A DNA stretch of 5,368 nucleotides from OPU3-GD-OMZ sp001901525 (GTDB taxonomy: Bacteria; Pseudomonadota; Gammaproteobacteria; Methylococcales; Methylomonadaceae), in contig CAXCEI010000061.1 in the NCBI GenBank assembly GCA_963981505.1, positions 1 through 5,368 on the forward strand, written 5' to 3'. The translations under genes were made by a program, and so were the position numbers. Below are positions 1-5,263 of this stretch, piece after piece; the first letter of the stretch is position 1, and every line of letters begins with the position of its first letter. Below the pieces are notes generated by a model that had not been told where the DNA came from, did no database searches, and saw only the letters and a program-made list of their open reading frames with translations.

Positions 1-8
1 CCTACGCC

Positions 9-57
9 TATCGCGGACTACCAGCCCTCGCTTCGCTTTCCATGGCTGGCAGCGATA
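9..57. repeat. Nested long inverted repeat (hairpin) at the left edge
   Basis: Two perfect 6-bp arms are nested. The outer pair is TATCGC at 9-14 with GCGATA at 52-57. The inner pair is CCAGCC at 21-26 with GGCTGG at 44-49. They are separated by asymmetric internal loops of 6 and 2 nt, with a 17-nt apical segment. The segment is more GC-rich than its surroundings and no T-run follows on either strand, so it is not a simple intrinsic terminator. It resembles dispersed palindromic elements (REP-like, or IS200/IS605-type ends), but the family cannot be named from one copy. The element may begin before the window. Confidence 0.5.
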
Positions 58-140
58 ATTGTAAAAGTGACGTTATCGAATAGATAAACTGCTACATAAT
101 TTTAATCTGTCATACGCGGCTCTATCATTTCTATATCCAG

Positions 141-257
141 TCATTCTGAGTAAATGACACCCGACCGGTAAGGCCTTATTATTTGAGCCACTGCTAACGC
201 TGTATACTCAATGGGTACAAATACACGCAGAGTTTCGTTATTGATATAACGACTCAT
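141..257 (-). CDS. Possible 38-residue small ORF (doubtful)
   Basis: A minus-strand ATG at 255-257 opens 38 codons, with a protein starting MSRYINNETLRVF and ending GVIYSE. The TGA stop overlaps, as ATGA, the ATG of a second 23-codon ORF at 73-144 (protein starting MTGYRNDRAAYD). The residue composition is protein-like and the ATGA overlap is typical of translational coupling. However, no Shine-Dalgarno sequence precedes the first ATG, both ORFs are short enough to arise by chance, and I recognise no family. They could also be two frames of one decayed gene. Either way they lie downstream of the HNH gene on the same strand. Confidence 0.2.
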   Translation of the reverse strand: MSRYINNETLRVFVPIEYTALAVAQIIRPYRSGVIYSE

Positions 258-335
258 AGCAAGCTTTTGTTTTTAGTGGTTATAGACTAGGAAGCTGTGA
301 TGGAACTATTTAAACTTAGTCTACACATCAGTACC

Positions 336-1169
336 CTACCGATACATACAATCAAGCAAGTAGTGATCAAACAATTCAGGATGACTTTTAACCTGCTCAA
401 TCACTGGACTAAATTTAGAACGTAACTTATCACTGCCAAATAATGAAGCCCGGTTAAATCGCCCTTGCTTCTTAAGCCGCTTACGCCCTAATTTTATCAA
501 GACCTCTAAGTTTCTTTTTTCGGTTCGCTCTCTGATTAACGACAGAAGTCGTTCTGAGGAATCATCATTAACGCAAGTTAACTGGAGAAAAATAAAGTAT
601 TCCAAACGGCCTTCTTCTTTTGCTAACAACTGGCTAAAACTGATTGCTCCTAACAGATTCATTCGGGTGTAATAATAACTAACCATACGAAACCATTGAA
701 TGACTTCTAACTCACCAGTGTCAGGGTACTTTTTAAAACAAACGGCTATCATCTGTTCTAAATCAAGATTACTTTTTGCTTGATTAGCTTTAGCAGAAAC
801 CACAACAATATTATCAGGTTCATAACCACGCGTATTATCTACACGGTCAATTGACCAATCTGTTAACAACCCGCCTGAGAAAGTAAAGCGCTCTTTAGTA
901 ACCGGACAACAATAATGCGTTTTAAGTAATTCATTTTCTAAGTCTTGAGCACTGATAGAAACCGTTAACCCCTTTGCATAGGCTCGACACTTTATGGTCA
1001 TCAATTTCTTTTCATAAAGCGTTGGCCGCTTACGGCTTGCCTGTTGTAATTCTGCTGCTTCATAACCTTCTGAGATAGATTTACGCACATCAATCGGGAA
1101 ACGCCATAGTTCTAGGGGGAAATCATAGCGAAACTTATCAAAACCTAATTCAAAAAATTTGCAACTCAT
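336..1169 (-). CDS. HNH-type (His-Me finger) endonuclease, orphan
   Basis: The 277-residue protein carries an HNH/His-Me finger core at about residues 55-140. The core begins with a helix (KCRAYAKGLTVSI, from 60) that commonly precedes this nuclease class. Next comes C88-P-V-T-K-E-R-F, where other members have a C-x-x-[TS]-G knuckle, then S106-I-D-R-V-D111, G115-Y, D119-N120 and A128-N129-x-x-K132. This S-[IL]-D-R-[IV]-D...GY...dN...N..K pattern is the phage-type variant in which Arg (R109) stands where classic HNH proteins have the general-base His. The second zinc CxxC pair is absent. Residues 1-50 and 150-277 match nothing I know; the C-terminal part is helical and very basic (KLGRKRLKKQGR, from 226), which suggests nucleic-acid binding. 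No signal peptide or membrane segment is seen. The start is supported by GAGGTG at 1174-1179, 4 nt upstream. No methylase, terminase or intron partner lies nearby, so its role (defence, homing or phage remnant) is open. Confidence 0.72.
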   Translation of the reverse strand: MSCKFFELGFDKFRYDFPLELWRFPIDVRKSISEGYEAAELQQASRKRPTLYEKKLMTIKCRAYAKGLTVSISAQDLENELLKTHYCCPVTKERFTFSGGLLTDWSIDRVDNTRGYEPDNIVVVSAKANQAKSNLDLEQMIAVCFKKYPDTGELEVIQWFRMVSYYYTRMNLLGAISFSQLLAKEEGRLEYFIFLQLTCVNDDSSERLLSLIRERTEKRNLEVLIKLGRKRLKKQGRFNRASLFGSDKLRSKFSPVIEQVKSHPELFDHYLLDCMYR

Positions 1170-1179
1170 CCTTCACCTC
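1170..1179 (-). promoter_or_regulatory. Strong ribosome binding site of the HNH gene
   Basis: On the minus strand GAGGTGAAGG runs directly into ATG. GAGGTG (1174-1179) is a near-perfect anti-16S match, 4 nt from the start codon. This is the strongest Shine-Dalgarno in the window and fixes the start. No convincing -35/-10 pair is visible upstream. The AT-rich stretch 1190-1260 has weak TAATTT-type hexamers only. Confidence 0.6.
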
Positions 1180-1275
1180 TTTAATAAAAAAGTTCAGATA
1201 AATTAAAACACTGTTAGGTAAAAGACATTGTGGGTAAATGATGAAGGAAATATTAATTAAATATGAACCTAGTAG

Positions 1276-1416
1276 TGGTCAAGTAATTTTGACCACAATT
1301 TTGTATTCAGACCAGTAGATCTTTTAAGCAACATTTGGGGCAAAGCCATCGTTATATTGATGAGGTCTGACTTGAGTGTCATACCCGTTTATATAATCAA
1401 AAATATTTGTTATAAC
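1276..1416 (-). mobile_element. Terminal fragment of an IS3-family insertion sequence
   Basis: The remnant keeps one element end. GTGGTCAA (1275-1282) and TTGACCAC (1289-1296) form a perfect 8-bp inverted repeat around a 6-nt loop, and the transposase stop codon lies in its outer arm. A terminus at 1276 would give the 5'-TG...CA-3' end usual for IS3 elements. The opposite end and the target duplication are not in the window. The other end was presumably lost by deletion close to the FKBP gene, whose stop codon is only about 60 bp away. The precise terminus is inferred. Confidence 0.6.
1279..1416 (-). pseudogene. IS3-family transposase (OrfB) C-terminal remnant
   Basis: One minus-strand frame from about 1416 reads VITNIFDYINGY, four more residues, then RPHQYNDGFAPNVA. 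This matches the C-terminus of IS3-family OrfB (rve/DDE integrase core), where a Y-[IN]-x-x-Y-[YN]-N-x-x-RPHxYNxGxxP block follows the catalytic Glu. A TAA at 1324-1326 interrupts it, probably a point change from a sense codon. The same frame continues with KIYWSEYKIVVKIT to TGA at 1279-1281. Ending in K-I-T-stop inside the terminal inverted repeat is typical of IS3-family OrfB genes. Only about 45 codons remain; the DDE catalytic residues and all of OrfA are missing. Above about 1416 the frame loses resemblance and meets TAG at 1438-1440, so the left break is approximate. It cannot encode an active transposase. Confidence 0.72.
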
Positions 1417-1477
1417 CACCGGGGCTATGACTTCACCCTAACCAGCCTTAGAACCTGACTCGAAATCGCTATTCTTT

Positions 1478-2152
1478 CTAGGGGTTGATTGTGATCAGTT
1501 CAACTTCAAATACTAATGTCGAGCCTCCGGGTATACTGGATTGGTCTGTATTACCGTAGGCGATGTCAGAAGGAATATAAAGCGTAACTTTGCCACCTTC
1601 ACCAATCAATTGTAATCCTTCAGTCCATCCTTTGATTACTTGATTGAGACCGAATGTTATCGGCTCTCCTCGTGCAATTGAGCTGTCAAAAACGCTGCCA
1701 TCTATAAGCTTACCTTCGTAGTGGACTTTTACCTGATCCGTAGCTGTTGGCTTGGCATCGCTTCCTGCTGAATGAATTTCATAATGCAAACCACTATCAG
1801 TTTCTTTAACATTTTTATTTTCGCTAACTTTTTCATCAATGAATATCTTGCCATCAGCTATATTTTTTTTGGCATTCTCAGCACCTTTAGTCCTAGCTGC
1901 TTTTTGTTCTGGTGGAACATTTTCTTCAACTCTTTTTTGAAGGTAATCTTGCATCTCTTGGTTAACGAGTTGTGGATCCTTTGCGGCTTGCTCTCCCGCA
2001 TAGCCCGTTTTGAGACCCTTAATAATTAATTCAAATTCTTCATTACTCAAACCAAATTGAGTAATCCCAGATTGCTGGGATATGATCCATCCATAGGTCT
2101 CTAGGTAACCGGCTTCATTTTCTGGAATAGTCTCTGTGCTTGTTGATGCCAT
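1478..2152 (-). CDS. FKBP-type peptidyl-prolyl cis-trans isomerase, FklB/Mip-like, cytoplasmic
   Basis: The 224-residue protein catalyses cis-trans isomerisation of X-Pro peptide bonds and acts as a folding helper. Residues 14-105 form the N-terminal helical dimerisation domain (FKBP_N: GYLETYGWIIS, GLSNEEFELIIKGLKTGYAG, then a long charged helix). Residues 120-223 are the FKBP domain. All hallmark binding-pocket residues are seen: Y145, F155-D156 in GSVFDSS, V172-I173, W176 in QVIKGW, Y199 in AYG, and F215 in LVFEVEL. No signal peptide or lipobox is present, unlike FkpA or Mip. The layout and size therefore resemble cytoplasmic FklB (E. coli FKBP22, 206 aa), and the stretch LIDGSVFDSSIARGEP is very close to FklB. 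The loop after Y199 (NTDQSSIPGG) replaces the usual glycine-rich GERG...SIPP and may alter specificity. The start has only a distant AGGA (about 13 nt upstream). No terminator is seen before the IS scar. Confidence 0.93.
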   Translation of the reverse strand: MASTSTETIPENEAGYLETYGWIISQQSGITQFGLSNEEFELIIKGLKTGYAGEQAAKDPQLVNQEMQDYLQKRVEENVPPEQKAARTKGAENAKKNIADGKIFIDEKVSENKNVKETDSGLHYEIHSAGSDAKPTATDQVKVHYEGKLIDGSVFDSSIARGEPITFGLNQVIKGWTEGLQLIGEGGKVTLYIPSDIAYGNTDQSSIPGGSTLVFEVELITINP

Positions 2153-2189
2153 AATGTTTAAAATGTCCTATTAATAATTTAGAAACAAG

Positions 2190-2198
2190 ATTCTATCA
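2190..2198 (-). promoter_or_regulatory. Candidate extended -10 promoter of the FKBP gene
   Basis: On the minus strand TGA-TAGAAT fits the extended -10 form TGnTATAAT with one mismatch. The -35 region 17 bp upstream (CAATGT) is poor, as is common for extended -10 promoters. Transcription would start near 2183, giving a leader of about 30 nt. No experimental support is possible from sequence alone. Confidence 0.33.
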
Positions 2199-2283
2199 TG
2201 GAACAACTGCCAACATTGAAGCCTTAGAGATTAGAAACAACAAAATAAAGGGTAACACCCCGTTATGTTATGACATGACAACA

Positions 2284-2412
2284 TTGACCATTAATATCAG
2301 GCGATACACCTCACAATTGACTCAAAATTAACAGCCCAGCACTTATAACTCAGCAGAAAATATACTCGGGGTTAGTGTTAAGTTTTGCGCTGTGTTAGCT
2401 ATTCATGGTCAA
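2284..2412. repeat. Imperfect 13-bp inverted repeats enclosing 129 bp (MITE-like, weak)
   Basis: TTGACCATTAATA at 2284-2296 and the complement of 2400-2412 (TTGACCATGAATA) agree at 12 of 13 positions, with the outer 8 identical. The interior has no ORF. No clear target duplication flanks the pair, and a chance match of this quality in AT-rich DNA is possible. The TTGACCA core also occurs in the IS3 end at 1289-1295, but similarity does not extend further. Confidence 0.25.
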
Positions 2413-2587
2413 ACTGAAATAGCAGATTTTTAAGAGGCGTCATGAGACGATTTATTTGCGGTTCTGACTAAGGTAAAAAAGACTAACACTTGATCTATCA
2501 TATATTTTTAAACCTGTTAACAACCACTCGTGGAGCCAAACCATAGAAGTTCTCAAGGTGAATTTCCAATAATAGGCAGTTTCCTAC

Positions 2588-4270
2588 TTAAAATTCAGCT
2601 TCAACCTGAAAGTGCATTAATGCTTTAGTCGTTGGATGATTAAATTCCAAAGTTTCAGCGTGTAGATATAAGCGTTCAGCTTTTGTCCCATAAAGATCAT
2701 CACCTACAATGGCTGTGTTCAAACCGTTAATATGTGCAGAATGAATTCGAAGCTGATGCGTTCGCCCGGTTATGGGGTGAAAGTAAACCTTGGTCTGGTA
2801 ATTGTTTCGGGCTATCACTTGCCATTTAGTTTTAGCTGCTTTGCCATATTCATAACAAACAAGTTGTCGAGGCCTATCATCCAAATCAACACGAAGCGGT
2901 AAATCGACAATGCCTTCATCGGCATCTAATAGACCGTCTAAAAGAGCAACATAACGTTTTTTTACCGTGCGATTAATGAATTGTTTTTGTAGTTTCTTAT
3001 GCACGTCTTTATTTAAGGCAATAACCATGAGCCCTGACGTTAACATATCCAGTCGGTGTACGATCAAAGAACCGGTGGCAGATGGATAGCTTTGTTTCAT
3101 CCGTAAATAAACAGAATCTTCGATATTCTTGCCCGGTACAGATAAAAAATTTACAGGTTTGTTAATCACCACCATGACATCATCTTGATAAACTATCTTG
3201 ATGGTTTTTCCTTCAGCAGGATTAGTTAATAATGGATTTTCATCAACATCGATGCCTTCAAGCATATGCGTTAAGATAGGTCGACACTTACCCAAGCATG
3301 CTGCATAAAAATGTTGGTGTTTTCTGATTTCTGATTTAGGTGATTCACCCCACCAAAATTCAGCCATAGCAAGAGGTTTTAAATCATGTTGAAATGCATA
3401 CTGTAAAAGTTTCGGAGCTGCACATTCGCCTGCTCCTGCTGGCGGATCCTGTTGAGGTGTAACTTTAAAAATATCACGTAAGTTTTTGTGTACACCATCC
3501 TTATTTAAGAACCGGTAATTATCAAATAACCTTTGCTGTAAAGAATAAGATAAATCTCTACGTTGCCTTTTTAAAACCGTAATCCCATCTGTAAAATAAG
3601 AAAGATTATCACGTGCTTTTTGGCTTTGCTCATCCCAATAAAACTTTAAATCTCTTAAATGGTTCTTTTGCTGAATACTTTCTTTACTTAACGTGTGTTT
3701 CATTTGTAAAAAGGCTTCATTATTTAGGCTTTTGTGAGCGATAACTCTCCGTTCTTTTCTATCTCTTCGCCCCGTTATCATACGAGCTCGATGATCTTGT
3801 ATGGCTAAAAAACCTGCTGCCTCTTTAGCCGTTAGCTCTGTTTTATAGGTTGCAATTAGAGGATTTCCTTCTAACTGTTTAATCTGTTCAGTTATTTGTG
3901 ACAGTTCATCTTGTCCTTTTCTAAAAAAACCATCCGGTTCTAACATATCAAATACAGGCGGAACAAAGTGTGCAAGCTGATGGCCATCAGCTATCTTGCC
4001 TGAAAACGCAGATAAATAACCGACTTCACCTTGTTGATTCTGCACTAATAAAACACCAAACATCTTTCCTACAGCTGTTTCTGCACTACCGGAAAAACCA
4101 AAGTTATGCTGCCAATTTGACTGAGTTTCAAGAAATTCTTGCAATTGTTCTACGGCCAGCAGACACAAAGGGTGCGGCTGATAATAAAATGGAAAAGTAA
4201 ACCGCTCAGGCAAGTCATACGAATCAATGGATTCTTTAAATGAGGTAAAAAGATTATCTTGCACAGGCAT
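2588..4270 (-). CDS. RluA-family RNA pseudouridine synthase with long N-terminal extension
   Basis: The 560-residue protein is predicted to convert specific uridines in rRNA or tRNA to pseudouridine in the cytoplasm. The catalytic domain is at about 355-560. Motif I is NKPVNFLSVPG (370-380). The catalytic Asp is D408 in HRLDMLTSG (405-413). GRTHQLRIH (502-510) and GDDLYG (523-528) complete the RluA signature. E. coli RluA has only 219 residues. Here about 350 residues precede the domain: a FPFYYQPHPL segment (26-35), an FGVLL...GYLSAFSGK region (71-92), a long charged helical or coiled-coil stretch (about 118-255), and a block with PPAGAGECAAPKLL (276-289), FWWGESPK (305-312), C325 and C329. 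The block's Cys residues (C283, C325, C329) could bind metal. No S4 domain is recognised. As I recall it, this long architecture occurs in several marine gammaproteobacterial homologues. The RNA target cannot be assigned, so no symbol is given. The ATG lacks a good Shine-Dalgarno sequence, but the conserved-looking N-terminus supports it. Confidence 0.9.
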   Translation of the reverse strand: MPVQDNLFTSFKESIDSYDLPERFTFPFYYQPHPLCLLAVEQLQEFLETQSNWQHNFGFSGSAETAVGKMFGVLLVQNQQGEVGYLSAFSGKIADGHQLAHFVPPVFDMLEPDGFFRKGQDELSQITEQIKQLEGNPLIATYKTELTAKEAAGFLAIQDHRARMITGRRDRKERRVIAHKSLNNEAFLQMKHTLSKESIQQKNHLRDLKFYWDEQSQKARDNLSYFTDGITVLKRQRRDLSYSLQQRLFDNYRFLNKDGVHKNLRDIFKVTPQQDPPAGAGECAAPKLLQYAFQHDLKPLAMAEFWWGESPKSEIRKHQHFYAACLGKCRPILTHMLEGIDVDENPLLTNPAEGKTIKIVYQDDVMVVINKPVNFLSVPGKNIEDSVYLRMKQSYPSATGSLIVHRLDMLTSGLMVIALNKDVHKKLQKQFINRTVKKRYVALLDGLLDADEGIVDLPLRVDLDDRPRQLVCYEYGKAAKTKWQVIARNNYQTKVYFHPITGRTHQLRIHSAHINGLNTAIVGDDLYGTKAERLYLHAETLEFNHPTTKALMHFQVEAEF

Positions 4271-4297
4271 TGTTGGTTTTATTTTTGAGCTTAAGAG

Positions 4298-4317
4298 TGT
4301 TAACTTTACTGTTAACT
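4298..4317. repeat. Tandem 8-bp repeat in the pseudouridine synthase leader
   Basis: TGTTAACT occurs exactly at 4298-4305 and again at 4310-4317, period 12. Each copy contains the palindrome GTTAAC, so the two can also pair with each other as a 6-bp stem with a 6-nt loop in the transcript. It lies between the candidate -10 and the start codon. It could be an operator or a leader hairpin; neither is proven. Confidence 0.35.
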
Positions 4318-4340
4318 ATTTCAAACAACAAGCTGTATAA

Positions 4341-4346
4341 ATTATA
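4341..4346 (-). promoter_or_regulatory. Candidate -10 box (TATAAT) of the pseudouridine synthase gene
   Basis: The minus strand has a perfect TATAAT at 4341-4346, about 70 bp upstream of the start codon. The -35 position at 16-17 bp spacing (CTTATG/CCTTAT) is a poor match, so the promoter may be weak or activator-dependent. Start of transcription would be near 4334. Confidence 0.38.
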
Positions 4347-4610
4347 GAAATTAAAGGAACTGCATAAGGTCGTGCCGACAGGCAACTGACTTCAAAAATT
4401 ATTAATACCGAGAAGACTATCTCAAATTCATTTAAACTCACTTAAATCAATGTGTCAGCAAAAGTCCAAGCGCATTTAAAGTAATCTTAATTTATTTAAA
4501 AACGTATCCATTTACGTAGTTTAAACTTGTGCTCCGAATCCAAAAAAACATGTCATAGCATATCTGCCTAGCCCTACCCTTTTATGTCAAACTGTCAACA
4601 TTAACCCAAT

Positions 4611-4647
4611 AAAAAAACGCACCCCAACCAATGTCAGGATACGCCTT
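4611..4647 (-). terminator. Intrinsic terminator of the secreted-protein gene transcript
   Basis: On the minus strand AAGGCGTATCC (4637-4647) pairs with GGGTGCGTTTT (4614-4624) as an 11-bp stem around a 12-nt loop. The stem includes four G-U pairs, and the T-run extends to 4611. The G-U pairs would be A-C mismatches on the plus strand, so it works only for leftward transcription. It lies about 205 nt beyond the stop codon of the 4854-5252 gene, implying a long 3' UTR. Confidence 0.55.
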
Positions 4648-4853
4648 CATAACGACCGATGAATGAAACGTCAGTTAGACGTTAATTTTCTAAACAACAC
4701 CTATCTAATTAATATTATTTCACCGGTCACCATCCTACCCCAGTAAAATTATCAATGAGCTAGATGCATTACTCATACAATCTGTCTAATTAGTCTAAAG
4801 ACAGTTAACGGAAATCAATAATGACTCCCCGATTTAAAACTGAAAATAAAAAT

Positions 4854-5252
4854 CTATTTTTTTGTTAATGAGTAATAACGAAAACGGCATTTAAGTAACA
4901 AGTCTGATCCGTTCATTTCAACTGCAACACACGAGTCTTCTGTACTTCTTCCTGGAGCAACTTGCTTAATTAATTTACCCTCTTCAACGCGATATTTTAA
5001 TGTCGCTGCAAAATTTTTCACTCTTGCATTTGGGTCAAAATCGATAGAACTACTTGTCAATGAACCGTCAGCTTTAAATGACCAATTTGTTTCCATAGCT
5101 GAACCTGTATTTGCACCTTCACCTCTTGGGTTGTTCGCTTCCCAATTTACATTCCAACCACCTAAAATATCGCTTTGAGTAAGCGCTGTTTCAGCATTAG
5201 CAGTAAAAGGAACAATAAGGCTGGTGAAAATAATTAATTTTATGAACTTCAT
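4854..5252 (-). CDS. Small exported protein, lipocalin-like, function unknown
   Basis: The 132-residue precursor starts with a classical Sec signal peptide: K2 and K5, hydrophobic LIIFTSLIVPF, then ANA at 18-20 with likely cleavage before E21. The mature protein of about 112 residues would be periplasmic or secreted. It has the feel of a small beta-barrel: DILGGWNVNWE (28-38), ETNWSFKADGSLTSSS (54-69), then alternating strands KYRVEEGKLIKQV (86-98) and DLLLKCRFRYYSL (117-129). The G-x-W and W-x-F-x-x-DG pattern is shared with lipocalin-like domains, but I cannot place it in a named family. C108 and C122, the only mature cysteines, could form a disulfide. The start is supported by GAGG 7 nt upstream. 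A weak -10 (CATAAT, 5314-5319 on the minus strand) is the only promoter hint. It ends in an A-rich KK tail and has its own downstream terminator, so it is probably monocistronic. Confidence 0.75.
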   Translation of the reverse strand: MKFIKLIIFTSLIVPFTANAETALTQSDILGGWNVNWEANNPRGEGANTGSAMETNWSFKADGSLTSSSIDFDPNARVKNFAATLKYRVEEGKLIKQVAPGRSTEDSCVAVEMNGSDLLLKCRFRYYSLTKK

Positions 5253-5263
5253 TTAAAACCCTC
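5244..5263 (-). promoter_or_regulatory. Ribosome binding site of the secreted-protein gene
   Basis: GAGGG on the minus strand lies 6-7 nt before ATG (5250-5252), normal spacing. It decides this start over others and leaves an intact signal peptide at the N-terminus. Confidence 0.5.

Larger units (their letters stand above)
1..335. other. Gap downstream of the HNH gene
   Basis: This stretch holds the nested hairpin at 9-57 and the two doubtful short ORFs between 73 and 257. A small perfect hairpin also lies at 236-251 (CGTTAT, 4-nt loop TGAT, ATAACG). No intrinsic terminator for the HNH gene is visible: no stem followed by a run of T on the minus strand. No tRNA fold or attC core pair was found. 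Confidence 0.5.
2153..2587. other. 435-bp gap between the pseudouridine synthase and FKBP genes
   Basis: The gap contains the candidate FKBP promoter and an imperfect inverted-repeat pair at 2284-2296 and 2400-2412. No real small gene is visible. A T6 run on the minus strand (plus-strand A-run near 2475-2480) follows only a 4-bp stem, so a terminator for the pseudouridine synthase gene is not supported. Confidence 0.5.
4271..4853. other. 583-bp AT-rich gap between the secreted-protein and pseudouridine synthase genes
   Basis: Reading leftwards, the gap holds a 6-bp inverted repeat at 4782-4804 (CTGTCT/AGACAG, 11-nt loop). A tighter one follows at 4667-4683 (AACGTC, 5-nt loop, GACGTT). Then come the minus-strand terminator 4611-4647 and two TTGACA hexamers in tandem on the minus strand (4585-4590 and 4593-4598) that lack a matching -10. 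The likely promoter and leader repeats of the pseudouridine synthase gene are at 4298-4346. No protein-like ORF was recognised. Confidence 0.5.

Noticed and set aside
1..87. Open plus-strand frame running in from the left edge (ends TAA at 85-87) as the end of a gene
   Set aside because: The frame runs through the nested hairpin and has no recognisable protein similarity; a repeat element explains it better.
845..856. Perfect 12-bp palindrome GGTCAATTGACC within the HNH gene, tempting as a self-recognition site
   Set aside because: About one 12-bp palindrome is expected by chance in a window this size, and the bases are explained by the codons for W-S-I-D-R of the nuclease core.
1275..1296. 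GTGGTCAA/TTGACCAC read as a GntR-type operator or a terminator
   Set aside because: The spacing differs from GntR/FadR sites, no T-run follows, and the transposase stop codon inside it is better explained by an IS3 terminal repeat.
1772..2029. Plus-strand 85-codon ORF inside the FKBP gene
   Set aside because: It lies wholly opposite a gene with complete FKBP motifs, its protein is Phe/Ile-rich as expected of an antisense frame, and no ribosome binding site is evident.
2441..2470. Plus-strand 9-codon ORF preceded by AGAGG, as a leader peptide
   Set aside because: Too short to judge, and there is no plus-strand gene downstream for it to regulate.
3970..4200. Plus-strand 76-codon ORF inside the pseudouridine synthase gene
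   Set aside because: Antisense shadow of a well-supported gene, with no recognisable domain.
4585..4598. Two TTGACA hexamers in tandem on the minus strand as a promoter
   Set aside because: No acceptable -10 hexamer occurs at 15-19 bp spacing for either copy.
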